Notes: generated by a model not told the origin, from the sequence alone. A DNA stretch of 64,000 nt from Flavobacterium sandaracinum (GCF_004349135.1 NZ_SMFN01000002.1:186001-250000), one strand, 5' to 3'; counted from the stretch's first letter, positions 26,593-36,759 are shown. Made by a program: numbers and translations.

Positions 26593-26629
26593 GAGGTCTG
26601 GCATTTCATAGTGTCAGGCTTCTTTTTTT
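26593..26629 (+). terminator. terminator after the TonB receptor gene
   Basis: GAGGTCTGGCA (26593-26603) pairs with TGTCAGGCTTC (26612-26622) as an 11-bp RNA stem with three G-U pairs. A run of T follows (26623-26629). Confidence 0.7.
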
Positions 26630-26702
26630 ATTTAACTACTGTTTAACTAAAAAACACTTTTTTAAAACAAATATTTATTTAATTTTATAAAAAATTTCAA
26701 TT

Positions 26703-27290
26703 ATGAAAAAACTTGTATTTATAGCAACTTGTACTTTAGTATTACTTAGCTGTCAAAATCAGGCACAACCTAAAAAATCCCAAACAATCATGAGTACTCC
26801 AGCAATAGCAAAAGAAACCATTTATCAGTTCAAAGTTGAAGATTTATCAGGTAAGAGTTTTGATTTTGCTTCTTTAAAAGGCAAAAAAGTAATAATAGTA
26901 AATACTGCTTCAAAATGTGGTCTAACTCCACAGTATAAAGATTTAGAAGCTACTTATAAAGAATATAAGGACAAAGGCTTAGTAATTGTGGGTTTTCCAG
27001 CTAATAATTTTGCTTCCCAAGAGCCAGGAACTAATGAAGAAATCGCTACTTTTTGCCAAATGAATTACGGAGTGACTTTCCCTATGATGGACAAAGTATC
27101 TGTAAAAGGCGATGATATGGCGGCCATTTATCAGTTTTTGACACAAAAATCTAAAAACGGACTACAGGATTCTGCTGTAGAATGGAATTTCCAAAAATAC
27201 CTAATTAACGAAAACGGAGAATTAGAAAAAGTAATTTCGCCACAAACATTAGTAACAGATCCTGAAGTAATGAACTGGATCAAAGCCTAA
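26703..27290 (+). CDS. glutathione peroxidase-family (thioredoxin-type) lipoprotein
   Basis: 195 residues. A lipobox LLSC (Cys about 18) places it at the envelope, unusual for a family that is mostly cytoplasmic in bacteria. The GPx fold begins IYQFKVEDLSGKSFDFASLKGK. The catalytic Cys lies in NTASKCGLTPQY. The Gln is in FPANNFASQEPG and the Trp-Asn pair in AVEWNFQKYL. A second Cys in ATFCQMNYG is the resolving Cys of thioredoxin-dependent GPx (Cys rather than Sec). It should reduce hydroperoxides using thioredoxin-like donors. Flanked by terminators on both sides, it is monocistronic. Confidence 0.92.
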   Translation: MKKLVFIATCTLVLLSCQNQAQPKKSQTIMSTPAIAKETIYQFKVEDLSGKSFDFASLKGKKVIIVNTASKCGLTPQYKDLEATYKEYKDKGLVIVGFPANNFASQEPGTNEEIATFCQMNYGVTFPMMDKVSVKGDDMAAIYQFLTQKSKNGLQDSAVEWNFQKYLINENGELEKVISPQTLVTDPEVMNWIKA

Positions 27291-27320
27291 TTATAATCTA
27301 CTAGTTCTATAAAAAAAAAT

Positions 27321-27345
27321 GAGATTTTCAGCAGCTGAAAATCTC
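27321..27345. terminator. bidirectional terminator between GPx and Dus
   Basis: GAGATTTTCAG (27321-27331) pairs with CTGAAAATCTC (27335-27345) around a three-base loop, extended by a nine-A run before and an eight-T run after. It serves both convergent genes. Confidence 0.9.
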
Positions 27346-27464
27346 ATTTTTTTTATGGACTAACTAAGAATTTAATATTTGTCAAATGATAATCAGTAAC
27401 ACATTAAGTGCTGGTAACACTCGTTGCTTAATTATTCATAGTTTCTTAATCGTTTATTTTTGAA

Positions 27465-28415
27465 TTATAATTTTTCATTTTTGAAAATTTCAGCTACAGC
27501 AGCCTCGTAATTCCGAATACTTTGCGCCTTTTTTATTTTCTTTAAAACCTTATGTGGATTTGAAAACGTAGCCGAAAAGTATTCCCATAAATGATACATT
27601 TTCAATAAAATATGGGTTGAACCAGAAAGAGATTCACTATAAATAGCATATAAAGTATCGTGAAACGCACTGAACAATTCCATTTTGTTAGCAGGATATT
27701 CTGAAGTATTGTTTTTTATCATATTAGGTAAAAATGGATCCGAAATTAATCCTCGTCCTATCATCCAATGATCAATAGTTGGAAATCGTTCTTGCATTTC
27801 ATGAAATTTAGCCACTGAGGTTATATCTCCATTATAATACAATTTATGTTTAGTGTTATCAACACATAACTGAAACGCATCTAAGTTTACGCCACCTTTG
27901 TACAGTTGTTTCCCAATACGCGCATGAATCGCAATATTTTTAATAGGATACGTATCTAAAATAGGCAAAACATCAAGAATCTCCTCACTGTTTTCATATC
28001 CCAAACGCATTTTCATGGACACAATAATATCTGATTCAGTGTGCGCTCTGTGAAGGATGTTATTGATTTTTTCGGGATTGCTGATCAAACCAGAACCCAT
28101 TCCAGATTTAGTAACCATAGGATACGGACAGCCTAAATTCCAGTTTAATTCTTTATAGCCCAATTCGCGAACATACTTGGCCACAAATAAAAATTCATCG
28201 GCATCGTTTGTGATTACTTGCGGAATAACCTCTAAATCCAGATTATTTTCTGGAAGTAGGTCACGCTCGTATGATGGTTTGATTACCATTTTTCCGTTTA
28301 ACCGAATATAAGGCGAGTAAAAAGTATCGATTCCGCCAAAAAGTTTGTTTTGTGCGTTTCTAAAACGAAAGTCGGTAAATCCTTGTAAAGGCGATGAAAG
28401 AAGAGTAAAGCTCAT
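27465..28415 (-). CDS. tRNA-dihydrouridine synthase (DusC-like)
   Basis: 316 residues from ATG 28415 (MSFTLLSSPLQGFTDFRFRN). A longer in-frame start at 28442 would put nine residues inside the promoter and is rejected. This FMN-binding TIM barrel has LSSPLQGFTD at the start, the catalytic Cys in NLGCPYP followed by KSGMGSGLI, HARIGKQLYKGG in the middle, and YYNGDI plus IGRGLISDPFLP for flavin phosphate binding. A helical RNA-recognition domain covers about 240-316. Dus enzymes reduce uridines of the tRNA D loop. The active-site context is closest to DusC (U16) of E. coli, but position specificity is inference. Confidence 0.9.
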   Translation of the reverse strand: MSFTLLSSPLQGFTDFRFRNAQNKLFGGIDTFYSPYIRLNGKMVIKPSYERDLLPENNLDLEVIPQVITNDADEFLFVAKYVRELGYKELNWNLGCPYPMVTKSGMGSGLISNPEKINNILHRAHTESDIIVSMKMRLGYENSEEILDVLPILDTYPIKNIAIHARIGKQLYKGGVNLDAFQLCVDNTKHKLYYNGDITSVAKFHEMQERFPTIDHWMIGRGLISDPFLPNMIKNNTSEYPANKMELFSAFHDTLYAIYSESLSGSTHILLKMYHLWEYFSATFSNPHKVLKKIKKAQSIRNYEAAVAEIFKNEKL

Positions 28416-28431
28416 AATAATTATAAAGGCG

Positions 28432-28439
28432 CAAAGATA
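28432..28439 (-). promoter_or_regulatory. -7 box TATCTTTG for dus
   Basis: TATCTTTG on the minus strand fits TAnnTTTG and lies 16 bases before ATG 28415. It supports that start over the in-frame codon at 28442. Confidence 0.5.
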
Positions 28440-28523
28440 CACTTTAAATGTACTTGAGTTTAGCTTAAAGAAACATTCAATTGTAATTACAAAAAAACAA
28501 TTTGTGAAAATTTGTAGTGGAAA

Positions 28524-29027
28524 TTATTTTTTATCCAAAATCAATTGCATGAAAACGGAACTCAACCAACGATCAAATTTATAGCCAGATTCTTTGATAA
28601 CGCCAACGGTTTCAAAACCAAATTTTTGATGAAAAGCGATACTTCCTTTGTTTTCGGAGTCAATAACGCCAATCATAGTGTGGTATTTTTGTTTTGTTGC
28701 CAATTGGATTAATTCAGCCAATAATAATTTACCAATGCCTTTTCCTAAAAATTCATCCGCAACATAAACAGAATGTTCCACTGTAAAACGATAGCCTATT
28801 TTATGACGAAAAGTACCATAAGTAGCGTATCCAATCGTACCATTTTCAGTTTCAGCGACAATTACAGGTAAATCATGGGCTAACTTGTCTTCAAACCACA
28901 ATTTATGAGTTTCAAAATCACGTGGCTCATAATCATAAATCGAAGTACTGTTCAGTATTTGGTGATTGATGATTTCCAATATTGTATCTAAATCGGTAAA
29001 AACAGCCGGTCTTATTTTGATTTCCAT
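28524..29027 (-). CDS. GNAT N-acetyltransferase (phosphinothricin acetyltransferase-like)
   Basis: 167 residues from ATG 29027 (MEIKIRPAVFTDLDTILEI). The further upstream TTG lies inside the promoter box. GNAT motifs A and B are present: HSVYVADEFLGKGIGKLLL contains the acetyl-CoA loop GKGIGK, followed by IGVIDSENKGSIAFHQKFGFE. The N-terminal ILNSTSIYDYEPRDFE and SVFMQL near the end match the PAT/Bar and YncA subfamily, whose members acetylate methionine analogues or other small amines. The actual substrate is unknown. The gene is divergent from menD with only about 96 bases between the starts. Confidence 0.85.
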   Translation of the reverse strand: MEIKIRPAVFTDLDTILEIINHQILNSTSIYDYEPRDFETHKLWFEDKLAHDLPVIVAETENGTIGYATYGTFRHKIGYRFTVEHSVYVADEFLGKGIGKLLLAELIQLATKQKYHTMIGVIDSENKGSIAFHQKFGFETVGVIKESGYKFDRWLSSVFMQLILDKK

Positions 29028-29045
29028 GAAGCATTTATTTTCCTT

Positions 29046-29053
29046 CAAAATTA
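29046..29053 (-). promoter_or_regulatory. -7 box TAATTTTG for the GNAT gene
   Basis: TAATTTTG on the minus strand lies 18 bases before ATG 29027, giving a leader of about 15 nt. It overlaps the alternative TTG start and so argues against it. Confidence 0.48.
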
Positions 29054-29096
29054 AGAAAAAAGAGCTAAAAATAAAGCAAAAAGCCTGGCAAGTTTG

Positions 29097-29104
29097 TAAC
29101 TTTG
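29097..29104 (+). promoter_or_regulatory. -7 box TAACTTTG for menD
   Basis: TAACTTTG fits TAnnTTTG and ends 19 bases before the menD ATG. It faces away from the GNAT promoter box 44 bases to the left. No good -33 element was found. Confidence 0.42.
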
Positions 29105-29123
29105 TTTCTTTGAAACTAAAACA

Positions 29124-30785
29124 ATGATTTACCCCAAAATACCTTTAGCACAAAGCATTATTGAAATTTGTTTGGCCAAAGGAATCACCACCATAATTAT
29201 TTCTCCGGGTTCTCGAAATGCCCCTCTTACAATTGGTTTTGTAAACAATCCCGCTTTTCAATGTTACAGTATTGCTGACGAGCGTTCGGCTGCTTTTTTT
29301 GCACTGGGAATAGCCCAACAAACCAAGCAACCCGTGGCTTTAGTGTGTACATCGGGTTCTGCTTTATTGAATTATTATCCGGCTTTTGCGGAAGCGTTTT
29401 ACAGCCAGATTCCTATGATTGTGATTTCGGCAGACAGACCGCAAAGCAAAATTGATATTGGCGATGGACAAACGATTCGGCAGGAAAATGTATTTGAAAA
29501 CCATTCTTTGTACAATGCTAATTTGCATGAGGACGTTTCAATCGAAAATGATTTAAAAATCAATGAAGCCATCAATGCGGCTATCACTCAAAAAGGTCCC
29601 GTTCACATCAATGCGCCTTTTGAAGAGCCTTTGTACGAAACCGTTTCGGAACTTTCTGTCGAAGTGAAAACCATCGCTTCCGCAAATGTGACTCAGACGA
29701 TTTCCATTGAAGACGTTTTGGAATATGCAACGATTTGGAACAATTCTACTAAAAAAATGATTTTAGTTGGGGTGAATGATCCGAATGTTATTAGCGAAAA
29801 TATAATTAAGGCTTTCGCCAAAGACGCGTCGGTTGTCGTGTTGACTGAAACGACTTCAAACGTGCATCACGCTACTTTTATCAATAATATAGACACGATA
29901 ATTACCCCTTTTACGAATGAAGATTTTGAAAATTTTCGTCCGGAGATCTTAGTCACTTTTGGCGGAATGGTCGTTTCAAAACGAATCAAGGCTTTTTTAA
30001 GAAAATACAAACCAAAACACCATTGGCATATTGATAATCTAAGAGCATATGATACTTTTGGCGCTTTGACCCAACATTTTGAAGTAGACCCAAATCCGTT
30101 TTTTGACACTTTCTTGCCGCTTACAAACGCAATAGAAAGTACTTATTTCCAGCAATTAGATGCAGTAAAAGTGTTGCGAAAGCTAAAAAGTGATATGTAT
30201 CTAGACAAAATTCCTTTTTCAGATTTTAAAGTTTTTGAAAAAGTGATAGAAGGTTTACCAAAGAACAGTCAATTGCAAATAAGCAATAGTTCAGCCATTC
30301 GTTACGCACAATTAATCGACATTGATCCGTCTATTGAAGTGTATTGTAATCGCGGAACCAGCGGAATTGACGGCAGCACTTCTACGGCGATTGGTGCGGC
30401 TGTAGTCAATAATAAACAAACCGTTTTCATTACAGGTGATATTGGATTTTTATATGATAGTAACGCATTATGGAACAATTACATTCCAAAAAATTTCAAA
30501 ATTATTTTGATTAATAACGGAGGTGGCGGTATTTTTAGGATTTTACCAGGACATGAAGAAAGTCCTGTTTTTAATACCTTCTTTGAAACTTCCCATTGCT
30601 TAACGGCGGAAAATTTGGCTAAAATGTATGGCTTTGAGTATACAATTGCCAGTGATGAAGTGAGTTTAGCAACAAGTTTGACTGATTTGTATGCTCAAAA
30701 TGAAAAACCAAGTATTTTGGAAATTTTCACACCTACATTAAAAAACGATAGTATTTTACTGCAGTACTTTAAGGAGTTGATTTAA
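29124..30785 (+). CDS. menD: 2-succinyl-5-enolpyruvyl-6-hydroxy-3-cyclohexene-1-carboxylate synthase
   Basis: 553 residues, the normal MenD length. This is a thiamine-diphosphate enzyme with the three-domain fold. N-terminal motifs are IIISPGSRNAPLTIGF, the catalytic Glu region YSIADERSAAFFALG and VALVCTSGSALLNYYPA. The C-terminal TPP/Mg-binding segment is GDIGFLYDSNALWNNY (GDG-type motif), with INNGGGGIFRILPG after it and RGTSGIDGSTSTAIGAA before it. It joins 2-oxoglutarate-derived succinic semialdehyde to isochorismate in menaquinone synthesis, consistent with a respiring Bacteroidete that uses menaquinone. No other men gene is adjacent; the following gene is DUF2853. Confidence 0.96.
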   Translation: MIYPKIPLAQSIIEICLAKGITTIIISPGSRNAPLTIGFVNNPAFQCYSIADERSAAFFALGIAQQTKQPVALVCTSGSALLNYYPAFAEAFYSQIPMIVISADRPQSKIDIGDGQTIRQENVFENHSLYNANLHEDVSIENDLKINEAINAAITQKGPVHINAPFEEPLYETVSELSVEVKTIASANVTQTISIEDVLEYATIWNNSTKKMILVGVNDPNVISENIIKAFAKDASVVVLTETTSNVHHATFINNIDTIITPFTNEDFENFRPEILVTFGGMVVSKRIKAFLRKYKPKHHWHIDNLRAYDTFGALTQHFEVDPNPFFDTFLPLTNAIESTYFQQLDAVKVLRKLKSDMYLDKIPFSDFKVFEKVIEGLPKNSQLQISNSSAIRYAQLIDIDPSIEVYCNRGTSGIDGSTSTAIGAAVVNNKQTVFITGDIGFLYDSNALWNNYIPKNFKIILINNGGGGIFRILPGHEESPVFNTFFETSHCLTAENLAKMYGFEYTIASDEVSLATSLTDLYAQNEKPSILEIFTPTLKNDSILLQYFKELI

Positions 30786-30824
30786 TTATTTTGTACTGTT
30801 CGTTAAATGATAATTTTAATTGTT

Positions 30825-30832
30825 TAAATTTG
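30825..30832 (+). promoter_or_regulatory. -7 box TAAATTTG for the DUF2853 gene
   Basis: TAAATTTG fits TAnnTTTG and lies 43 bases before the ATG. A TTCG at 30799-30802 is a weak -33. The leader would be about 39 nt, separating this gene from menD transcriptionally. Confidence 0.4.
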
Positions 30833-30874
30833 AGAGAGTTAAACAACTAATAATCAAATATTAAACTTTTATTT

Positions 30875-31216
30875 ATGAGTGCAAGAGACGAATTAATTGT
30901 AAAGTTTGCTGCCGATTTGAAAGACAAATGTGGTGTAAATCCAGATATGGATTTGTTGACAAAAGTAACTATTGGTTGTGGTCCGTCAATTTATAATGAT
31001 GATTCAGCAACGGTAGCTGGAAGTCAACAAGCCGAATTGGATACGGTAAAAAACAATTTTCTAATTAAGAAATTAGGACTTGCAGATGGACCGGAATTAG
31101 ATGCAGCAATAGATGCCGTTTTAGAAAAATACGGTCGCTCTAACAGAAATAAATACAGAGTGGTAATTTATTATTTACTAACAACTCACTTCAAAAAAGA
31201 GAGTGTTTACAATTAA
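30875..31216 (+). CDS. DUF2853 family protein
   Basis: 113 residues. Small acidic-to-neutral helical protein: MSARDELIVKFAADL at the N-terminus, TIGCGPSIYNDDSATVAGS in the middle and NKYRVVIYYLLTTHF near the end, all typical of DUF2853 (PF11015). There is no signal peptide or membrane segment, so it should be cytoplasmic. Its function is not established in any organism I know of. It has its own promoter box and is followed by a strong bidirectional terminator, so it is probably a single-gene unit. Confidence 0.9.
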   Translation: MSARDELIVKFAADLKDKCGVNPDMDLLTKVTIGCGPSIYNDDSATVAGSQQAELDTVKNNFLIKKLGLADGPELDAAIDAVLEKYGRSNRNKYRVVIYYLLTTHFKKESVYN

Positions 31217-31240
31217 TATTTAAAATGTTATCTATAAAAA

Positions 31241-31268
31241 AAAGCGTTTGCCATACAGCAAACGCTTT
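31241..31268. terminator. bidirectional terminator between DUF2853 and M28 peptidase genes
   Basis: AAAGCGTTTGC (31241-31251) pairs with GCAAACGCTTT (31258-31268) around CATACA, with an A-run before and a T-run after. It serves the two convergent genes. Confidence 0.92.
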
Positions 31269-31364
31269 TTTTGTTTTAATTCTATATTGAACCATTAAAA
31301 TTAAGATTCAGTAAGAAAAACTTAATTTCTTAAATGTCTCAATGGTTTAAAATCTGCTAGTATT

Positions 31365-32717
31365 TTAACGAATTGGCACTGGAAAAACCGGTAAACTAGA
31401 ATGTCCTAATACATCAACCGATTGAACAGCAAAGAAAAAATTGTCTTTCGAATACGGAATTTCAGCTTTAGTGTCTTTTACAAAAATTGTTTTTTCCCAA
31501 TGTTGCGATGATGTTTCTCTGATAAGAATATTATATCCGTAAACCGATTTTCCTTCAGGTGCAGTCCAAACTAAAGTAGAAAAATTAGTAAGGTCTTTTA
31601 TCTCAATTCCTACGTTTGTCGGTGCTTTTGATGACCACGCTAAATTGCTGAAAGTAGCTAAGTTAGAACAGGTTACTTTCTTCATGTATTCAAAGTCCAT
31701 AAACTCTGCAAGATCACCATATTGGATGTTGTTTTCTTTTCTAACATCTTGATGTTGGTGATCAAAGTTTTCGTTCATTTCGCAAAAACGAATCGCTGTA
31801 AATCCATTTTGACTGAAAGGTGTATGGTCGCCACCACGCAAGAAACGGTCGTTGCGATACACTAAATTAATGTCTAATTGTTCTACATATTGATTGGTCA
31901 CCGTTTTGATGTATCGAGCCAATTGTCTCGATGGACTGTCATTATCACGATTGGTTGATTTACGCATTTTTGATTCGGCTTCCGTTTCTAAAAATGGAAT
32001 TGTTTCACTAAAAACACGAACTTTAGTATTGTCTCGCAATAATGTTCCACTAGACAAACTGTTTCCAATCATGTCATTATTGATCATCGCAATAACATTC
32101 CATTTCCCTTCTTTGGCAACATCTGCTAAATGTTTAGCTCCGTATAATCCTTGCTCTTCGCCAACTACTGCTACAAAAATTAAGGTAAAAGGAAATTCTC
32201 TTTGGCTCATTATTCGGGCTAGTTCCATCATGGCGGCTACTCCGGAAGCATCATCATTTGCACCAGGCGCATCTGATTTAGCATCCATAACATCAGAAGC
32301 TCTTGAGTCTAAGTGACCGCTGATTATCATCACACGATCATCTGTAGGATCAGTTCCTTTTAAGGTCGCCATAACATTCCCTAACTGGCTGTCGTTGGCA
32401 ATACGTCTTCCATCCGCTTTGATGGTAAAAAAATCAATAACAGAGGTCAGTCTTCCGCCAGATGCCAAAGCATATTTATCAAATTCGGATTTTACCCAGC
32501 GCTGTGCTGCGCCAATGCCTCGCGTATTACTTTTGGTGTCGCTCAATGTGTGTCGGGTTCCAAAAGATACTAGTTTGCGAACCGTAGCTTCCATATTTTC
32601 CGATTTTACTTCGGCCACCATTTTTTTTATTTCAGGATCATCGACTGTGGTTTGTGCGTAATTGGTATGAGAAATGAATACAAGTAGAAACAAATAGAGA
32701 ATTGAGGTTGGTTTCAT
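31365..32717 (-). CDS. secreted M28 family zinc aminopeptidase with C-terminal Fn3-like domain
   Basis: 450 residues. Signal peptide about 1-21 (ending NYAQ). The M28 catalytic domain covers about 75-345: SGHLDSRAS supplies the first His-Asp, GANDDASGV the bridging Asp, VAVVGEEQGLYG the Glu base and Glu ligand, NNDMIG an Asp, and RGGDHTPF the last His. A fibronectin-III-like module (about 350-448, VGIEIKDLTNFSTLVWTAPEG) closes the protein. There is no T9SS domain, so it is probably periplasmic. The likely role is removal of N-terminal residues from peptides during protein or peptide scavenging. Confidence 0.92.
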   Translation of the reverse strand: MKPTSILYLFLLVFISHTNYAQTTVDDPEIKKMVAEVKSENMEATVRKLVSFGTRHTLSDTKSNTRGIGAAQRWVKSEFDKYALASGGRLTSVIDFFTIKADGRRIANDSQLGNVMATLKGTDPTDDRVMIISGHLDSRASDVMDAKSDAPGANDDASGVAAMMELARIMSQREFPFTLIFVAVVGEEQGLYGAKHLADVAKEGKWNVIAMINNDMIGNSLSSGTLLRDNTKVRVFSETIPFLETEAESKMRKSTNRDNDSPSRQLARYIKTVTNQYVEQLDINLVYRNDRFLRGGDHTPFSQNGFTAIRFCEMNENFDHQHQDVRKENNIQYGDLAEFMDFEYMKKVTCSNLATFSNLAWSSKAPTNVGIEIKDLTNFSTLVWTAPEGKSVYGYNILIRETSSQHWEKTIFVKDTKAEIPYSKDNFFFAVQSVDVLGHSSLPVFPVPIR

Positions 32718-32739
32718 TAATTAGATTTTTTAGTTTCCT

Positions 32740-32747
32740 CAAAGTTA
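32740..32747 (-). promoter_or_regulatory. -7 box TAACTTTG for the M28 peptidase gene
   Basis: TAACTTTG on the minus strand lies 22 bases before the ATG at 32717, giving a leader of about 18 nt. Confidence 0.45.
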
Positions 32748-33976
32748 GTAAAAAAGAAAAGAAAGTATAAGCGAAATCAGATTTTAGGATTTGTTTAATT
32801 TACGATAGGCACATTTAGTTTTTTATTTAGATATAGTATTAATTTTTAATGTCTGACAACAAATATTTATTAGAAATCAAATTTATTGTAAAAATGTTCC
32901 TAAAACCAAAATCTAAGATTTCCCATGTGAAGTTTGAATGAATTCCTTGATATGCTTTGGCTAGTAAACGTATTTTTTTTCTTAATTATCAAACAATTAA
33001 GTTTTATTAACAATGTTTTAAATACCTTTTTTTAATTCAATCAATGTTTACTTTATGATCCCCTTATGAAACTCTAAGTTTTACACGACCAAATTTTTTT
33101 TATAATCAATACAAGTAAAACAGCGATACGATTTAAATGCCATCTCTTTGATTTATCTAATTCTTGTAGTTTAGAATTTTCACTCATTACTGTCTCGTGA
33201 CAAATATTTTTTTAGTCAGTTATAAGTAAATCTCTAATTAAGGAGGTAGTGAAAGCTGCTTTAAGGCTGTTCGTTTCTATTGGTTTGTTTGCTATTAATT
33301 TTTAGTATTTTTAATAGCCATGGTGAAATTTTCTTGTTTTATTTTAATAAATAAAGATTGGCTGTCTTTTAATTAAATGAATGATTCTAGCTATTTGTAG
33401 TAATTTTCAACTTAAATTTAAACAAATCAATTAATACTTTTGTTTGAATAGTTTTTTCAATTTCATCTTCATTTATAAAAATGCCTGAATTGTAAGTTTA
33501 ACTTATTTTTAAATATAAAGACTCTTAACGGATCCATTTGGACTTGTAAAGCCCGAATTCTACTTTAGGTTGAAATATAAAATAGTTCCTTTTTAATTTT
33601 CAGGGAAGATCTGTAAAGGTCAGTTTTTATATTCTTGATTTCACTGTTTACATTCTCACATGCTATTTTAGTACATTCTGTATAATCGAAAGAAAAAAAT
33701 GATATTTTTTTAATATTGCGTAATATGCTGCCTACTTACCAGTCAATTTCAATTTAGACACTTCTTAAGTATTTGGTTTAAATATATTTTTTCGTCCTCA
33801 TTTTCTAATAACATGCCAAGTAATTAAAATCTATTACCTAATATAAGGTTTTCTCGACATGGCATGGACGTTTCGATCTCATCTCGTAGTTCGTGGTATT
33901 TTTTATTTACAAAAGATACTCCGGACTGCGGGAAGGATTATTTCCTATTTAAAATATGAAACGCGACCTCAAAAAT
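32748..33976. other. 1.2-kb stretch without recognisable genes
   Basis: All six frames are closed by stop codons at short intervals. Most of the stretch is very AT-rich, but 33850-33970 is clearly more GC-rich and contains small duplications (CATGGCATGG, ATCTCATCTCG) and a 31-codon ORF at 33864-33959. A TACTTTTG box at 33435-33442 on the plus strand matches the promoter consensus. The hairpin at 33977-34003 could end a transcript of roughly 550 nt starting there. Nothing matches a known RNA family by eye. It could hold a non-coding RNA or decayed gene remains. Confidence 0.5.
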
Positions 33977-34003
33977 AAAGCACCAGATTTTAACTGGTGC
34001 TTT
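33977..34003. terminator. terminator after clpB
   Basis: AAAGCACCAG (33977-33986) pairs with CTGGTGCTTT (33994-34003) around a 7-base loop. On the minus strand it is followed by TATTTTT, suiting clpB. On the plus strand a five-T run follows, so it could also end a plus-strand transcript from the empty stretch. Confidence 0.82.
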
Positions 34004-34061
34004 TTCAGTGCTTTGCCAAAGTTCAAAAAATCAGCAAAGATTTTAAGTAAAAAACATTGGA

Positions 34062-36665
34062 TTAATGCGCTAACTCACTTTGATTCCTAAAAACCAATTT
34101 CCCATCAAAGGCGTCTATCAAAACAATGCTTTCCGTCGTTATTTTGCCGGACAGAATTTCTTTTGAAAGTTCATTTAATACTTCTCTTTGTATGACTCTT
34201 TTAACTGGTCTGGCGCCAAATTGCGGATCATATCCTTTCTCCGATAAATAGGCAATAGCTTCTGGAGTTGCGTCCATTGTGATGCCCTGGAGTGCGAGCA
34301 TTTTAGTCACACTTTTGAGTTGAAGCCCTACAATTTTTGAGATATTTTCTGTTGTGAGCGGCGTAAACATTACGATTTCGTCAATACGATTGATGAATTC
34401 TGGACGTACTGTTTGCTTCAATAAAGCTAGTACTTCTATTTTGGCAACTTCAGTGGCGGCTTCTACACTTCCTTTTAAATTATCAAATTTATCTTGAATA
34501 ATCTGACTTCCCATATTCGAAGTCATGATGATAATCGTGTTTTTAAAGTCGGCCAAACGCCCTTTGTTGTCTGTCAAGCGTCCTTCATCTAATACTTGTA
34601 ACAAGATGTTGAACGTGTCTGGATGCGCTTTTTCGATTTCATCTAATAAGATTACAGAATACGGTTTTCTACGAACGGCTTCGGTCAATTGCCCGCCTTC
34701 ATCATAACCTACATATCCCGGAGGCGCACCTACCAAACGGCTTACGCTGTGGCGTTCTTGGTATTCACTCATGTCAATTCGGGTCATTGCATTTTCATCA
34801 TCAAACAAGTATTCCGCTAAGGCTTTCGCCAATTCGGTTTTACCAACTCCCGTTGTTCCGAGAAAAAGAAAGGTTCCCACCGGTTTTTTCATGTCCTGTA
34901 ATCCCGCACGGCTTCTGCGCACCGCATCACTTACAGCTTGAATGGCTTCTTCCTGTCCTACGACTCTAAGATGCAATTCATCTTCCAGTTTTAATAATTT
35001 TTCACGTTCACCTTGTAGCATTTTCATCACTGGAATTCCAGTCCATTTTGCTACTACTTCGGCAATATCTTCGCGGGTAACTTCTTCTTTTATTAAGGAG
35101 GTACCCGATTGGTTTTCTTGCAGTTGTTTGGTATAGACCGCTAATTTTTCTTGTGCTTCCTTGATTTTACCGTAACGGATTTCGGCTACTTTTCCGTAAT
35201 CGCCATCACGTTCGGCACGTTCCGCTTCGTATTTAAAGTCTTCAATCTCCGTTTTTACGGCTTGAATGTTATCAACGACATCTTTCTCTGTTTTCCATTT
35301 GGCGTAGATTTCGTTGCGATCTTCTTTGAGGTTGGCCAAATCCATTCCCAAAATTTTGAGTTTGCTTTCGTCTTTTTCTCGTTTAATGGCTTCAATTTCA
35401 ATCTCCAACTGCATGATTTTTCGATCCAAAACATCTAATTCTTCGGGTTTTGAGTTGATTTCCATGCGCAGTTTTGAAGCCGCCTCATCCATTAAATCGA
35501 TGGCTTTGTCCGGAAGAAAACGGTTTGTAATATAACGTTGCGATAATTCGACAGCCGCAATTATAGCGTCGTCTTTGATTTGGACTTTATGGTGTGTTTC
35601 GTATTTTTCTTTGATTCCACGCAAAATCGAAATCGCACTTTCGGTATCTGGTTCTTCGACCATTATTTTTTGGAAACGTCTTTCGAGTGCCTTGTCTTTT
35701 TCAAAATATTTTTGATATTCGTCCAATGTGGTTGCTCCAATCGCGCGCAATTCTCCACGAGCCAAAGCTGGTTTTAAAATATTGGCAGCATCCATAGCGC
35801 CTTCGCCACCACCAGCACCAACGAGTGTATGAATTTCGTCAATGAATAAAACAATATCACCTTCGGCAGCAGTTACTTCTTTAACTACGGATTTCAGGCG
35901 TTCTTCAAATTCTCCTTTGTACTTGGCTCCAGCAATTAACGCTCCCATATCAAGGGAAAATACGATTTTGTCTTTCAAATTGTCAGGAACATCACCGTCA
36001 ACTATTCTGTGTGCTAATCCTTCAGCGATAGCGGTTTTACCTACGCCAGGTTCGCCCACTAACATTGGGTTGTTTTTAGTACGACGCGTTAGAATTTGCA
36101 ACACCCTGCGTATTTCCTCGTCACGACCAATAACAGGATCTAGTTTTCCGGCGCGAGCCAATTCGTTTAGGTTTTTGGCGTATTTATTTAATGAATTGTA
36201 TGTTTCCTCAGCAGAGGCAGAGGTTACTCGTTCTCCTTTTCGCAATTCTTCAATGGCAGCTTTCAATCCTTTTCCGGTTACGCCTTGATCTTTTAATATT
36301 TGGGCAGCTTTGGTTTTAGAATCAAAAATCGCTAAAATTAAATGCTCTACCGAAACGAATTCGTCATTCATTTTCTTGGCGATAATTTCAGCTTCGTTCA
36401 GCGTTGTGTTTGCGGTTCTCGAAAGCATGATTTCGCCACCGGAAACTTTTGGAAAACTTTGAATCGTGCTGTCCAATATTTGAAGAAATAAAGGCACATT
36501 TACGTTTAATTTTTTCAAAATAAAAGGCGCCACATTTTCATCAACTTCAAAAATAGCCTTGAAAATATGTTCATTTTCTATTTGTTGCTGTCCTTGGCTT
36601 TGCGCCAATTGTTGCGAAAGCTGAATCGCTTCCTGGGATTTGATGGTGAATTTATTTATGTTCAT
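34062..36665 (-). CDS. clpB: ClpB disaggregase (Hsp104 family)
   Basis: 867 residues, full length. The N-terminal Clp_N double repeat (1-145) is followed by AAA domain 1 with Walker [10 protein letters not shown] (about residue 203) and Walker [15 protein letters not shown]. The coiled-coil middle domain (about 405-525) is the feature that separates ClpB from ClpA/ClpC. AAA domain 2 has Walker [13 protein letters not shown] (about 602) and ends with [16 protein letters not shown]. There is no ClpP-binding loop. It works with DnaK to pull apart protein aggregates after heat or oxidative stress. Transcription is probably monocistronic. The upstream gap shared with ytxJ holds a 6-bp palindrome with a 4-base spacer but no recognised CIRCE or other heat-shock operator. 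Confidence 0.97.
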   Translation of the reverse strand: MNINKFTIKSQEAIQLSQQLAQSQGQQQIENEHIFKAIFEVDENVAPFILKKLNVNVPLFLQILDSTIQSFPKVSGGEIMLSRTANTTLNEAEIIAKKMNDEFVSVEHLILAIFDSKTKAAQILKDQGVTGKGLKAAIEELRKGERVTSASAEETYNSLNKYAKNLNELARAGKLDPVIGRDEEIRRVLQILTRRTKNNPMLVGEPGVGKTAIAEGLAHRIVDGDVPDNLKDKIVFSLDMGALIAGAKYKGEFEERLKSVVKEVTAAEGDIVLFIDEIHTLVGAGGGEGAMDAANILKPALARGELRAIGATTLDEYQKYFEKDKALERRFQKIMVEEPDTESAISILRGIKEKYETHHKVQIKDDAIIAAVELSQRYITNRFLPDKAIDLMDEAASKLRMEINSKPEELDVLDRKIMQLEIEIEAIKREKDESKLKILGMDLANLKEDRNEIYAKWKTEKDVVDNIQAVKTEIEDFKYEAERAERDGDYGKVAEIRYGKIKEAQEKLAVYTKQLQENQSGTSLIKEEVTREDIAEVVAKWTGIPVMKMLQGEREKLLKLEDELHLRVVGQEEAIQAVSDAVRRSRAGLQDMKKPVGTFLFLGTTGVGKTELAKALAEYLFDDENAMTRIDMSEYQERHSVSRLVGAPPGYVGYDEGGQLTEAVRRKPYSVILLDEIEKAHPDTFNILLQVLDEGRLTDNKGRLADFKNTIIIMTSNMGSQIIQDKFDNLKGSVEAATEVAKIEVLALLKQTVRPEFINRIDEIVMFTPLTTENISKIVGLQLKSVTKMLALQGITMDATPEAIAYLSEKGYDPQFGARPVKRVIQREVLNELSKEILSGKITTESIVLIDAFDGKLVFRNQSELAH

Positions 36666-36759
36666 GATGCTATATGTTTTGTGGTTATTTGACTAACTTT
36701 GTACATCGATATTCAATTTATATTCCAATACAATAATACAGACAAATTGACAGAAATTT

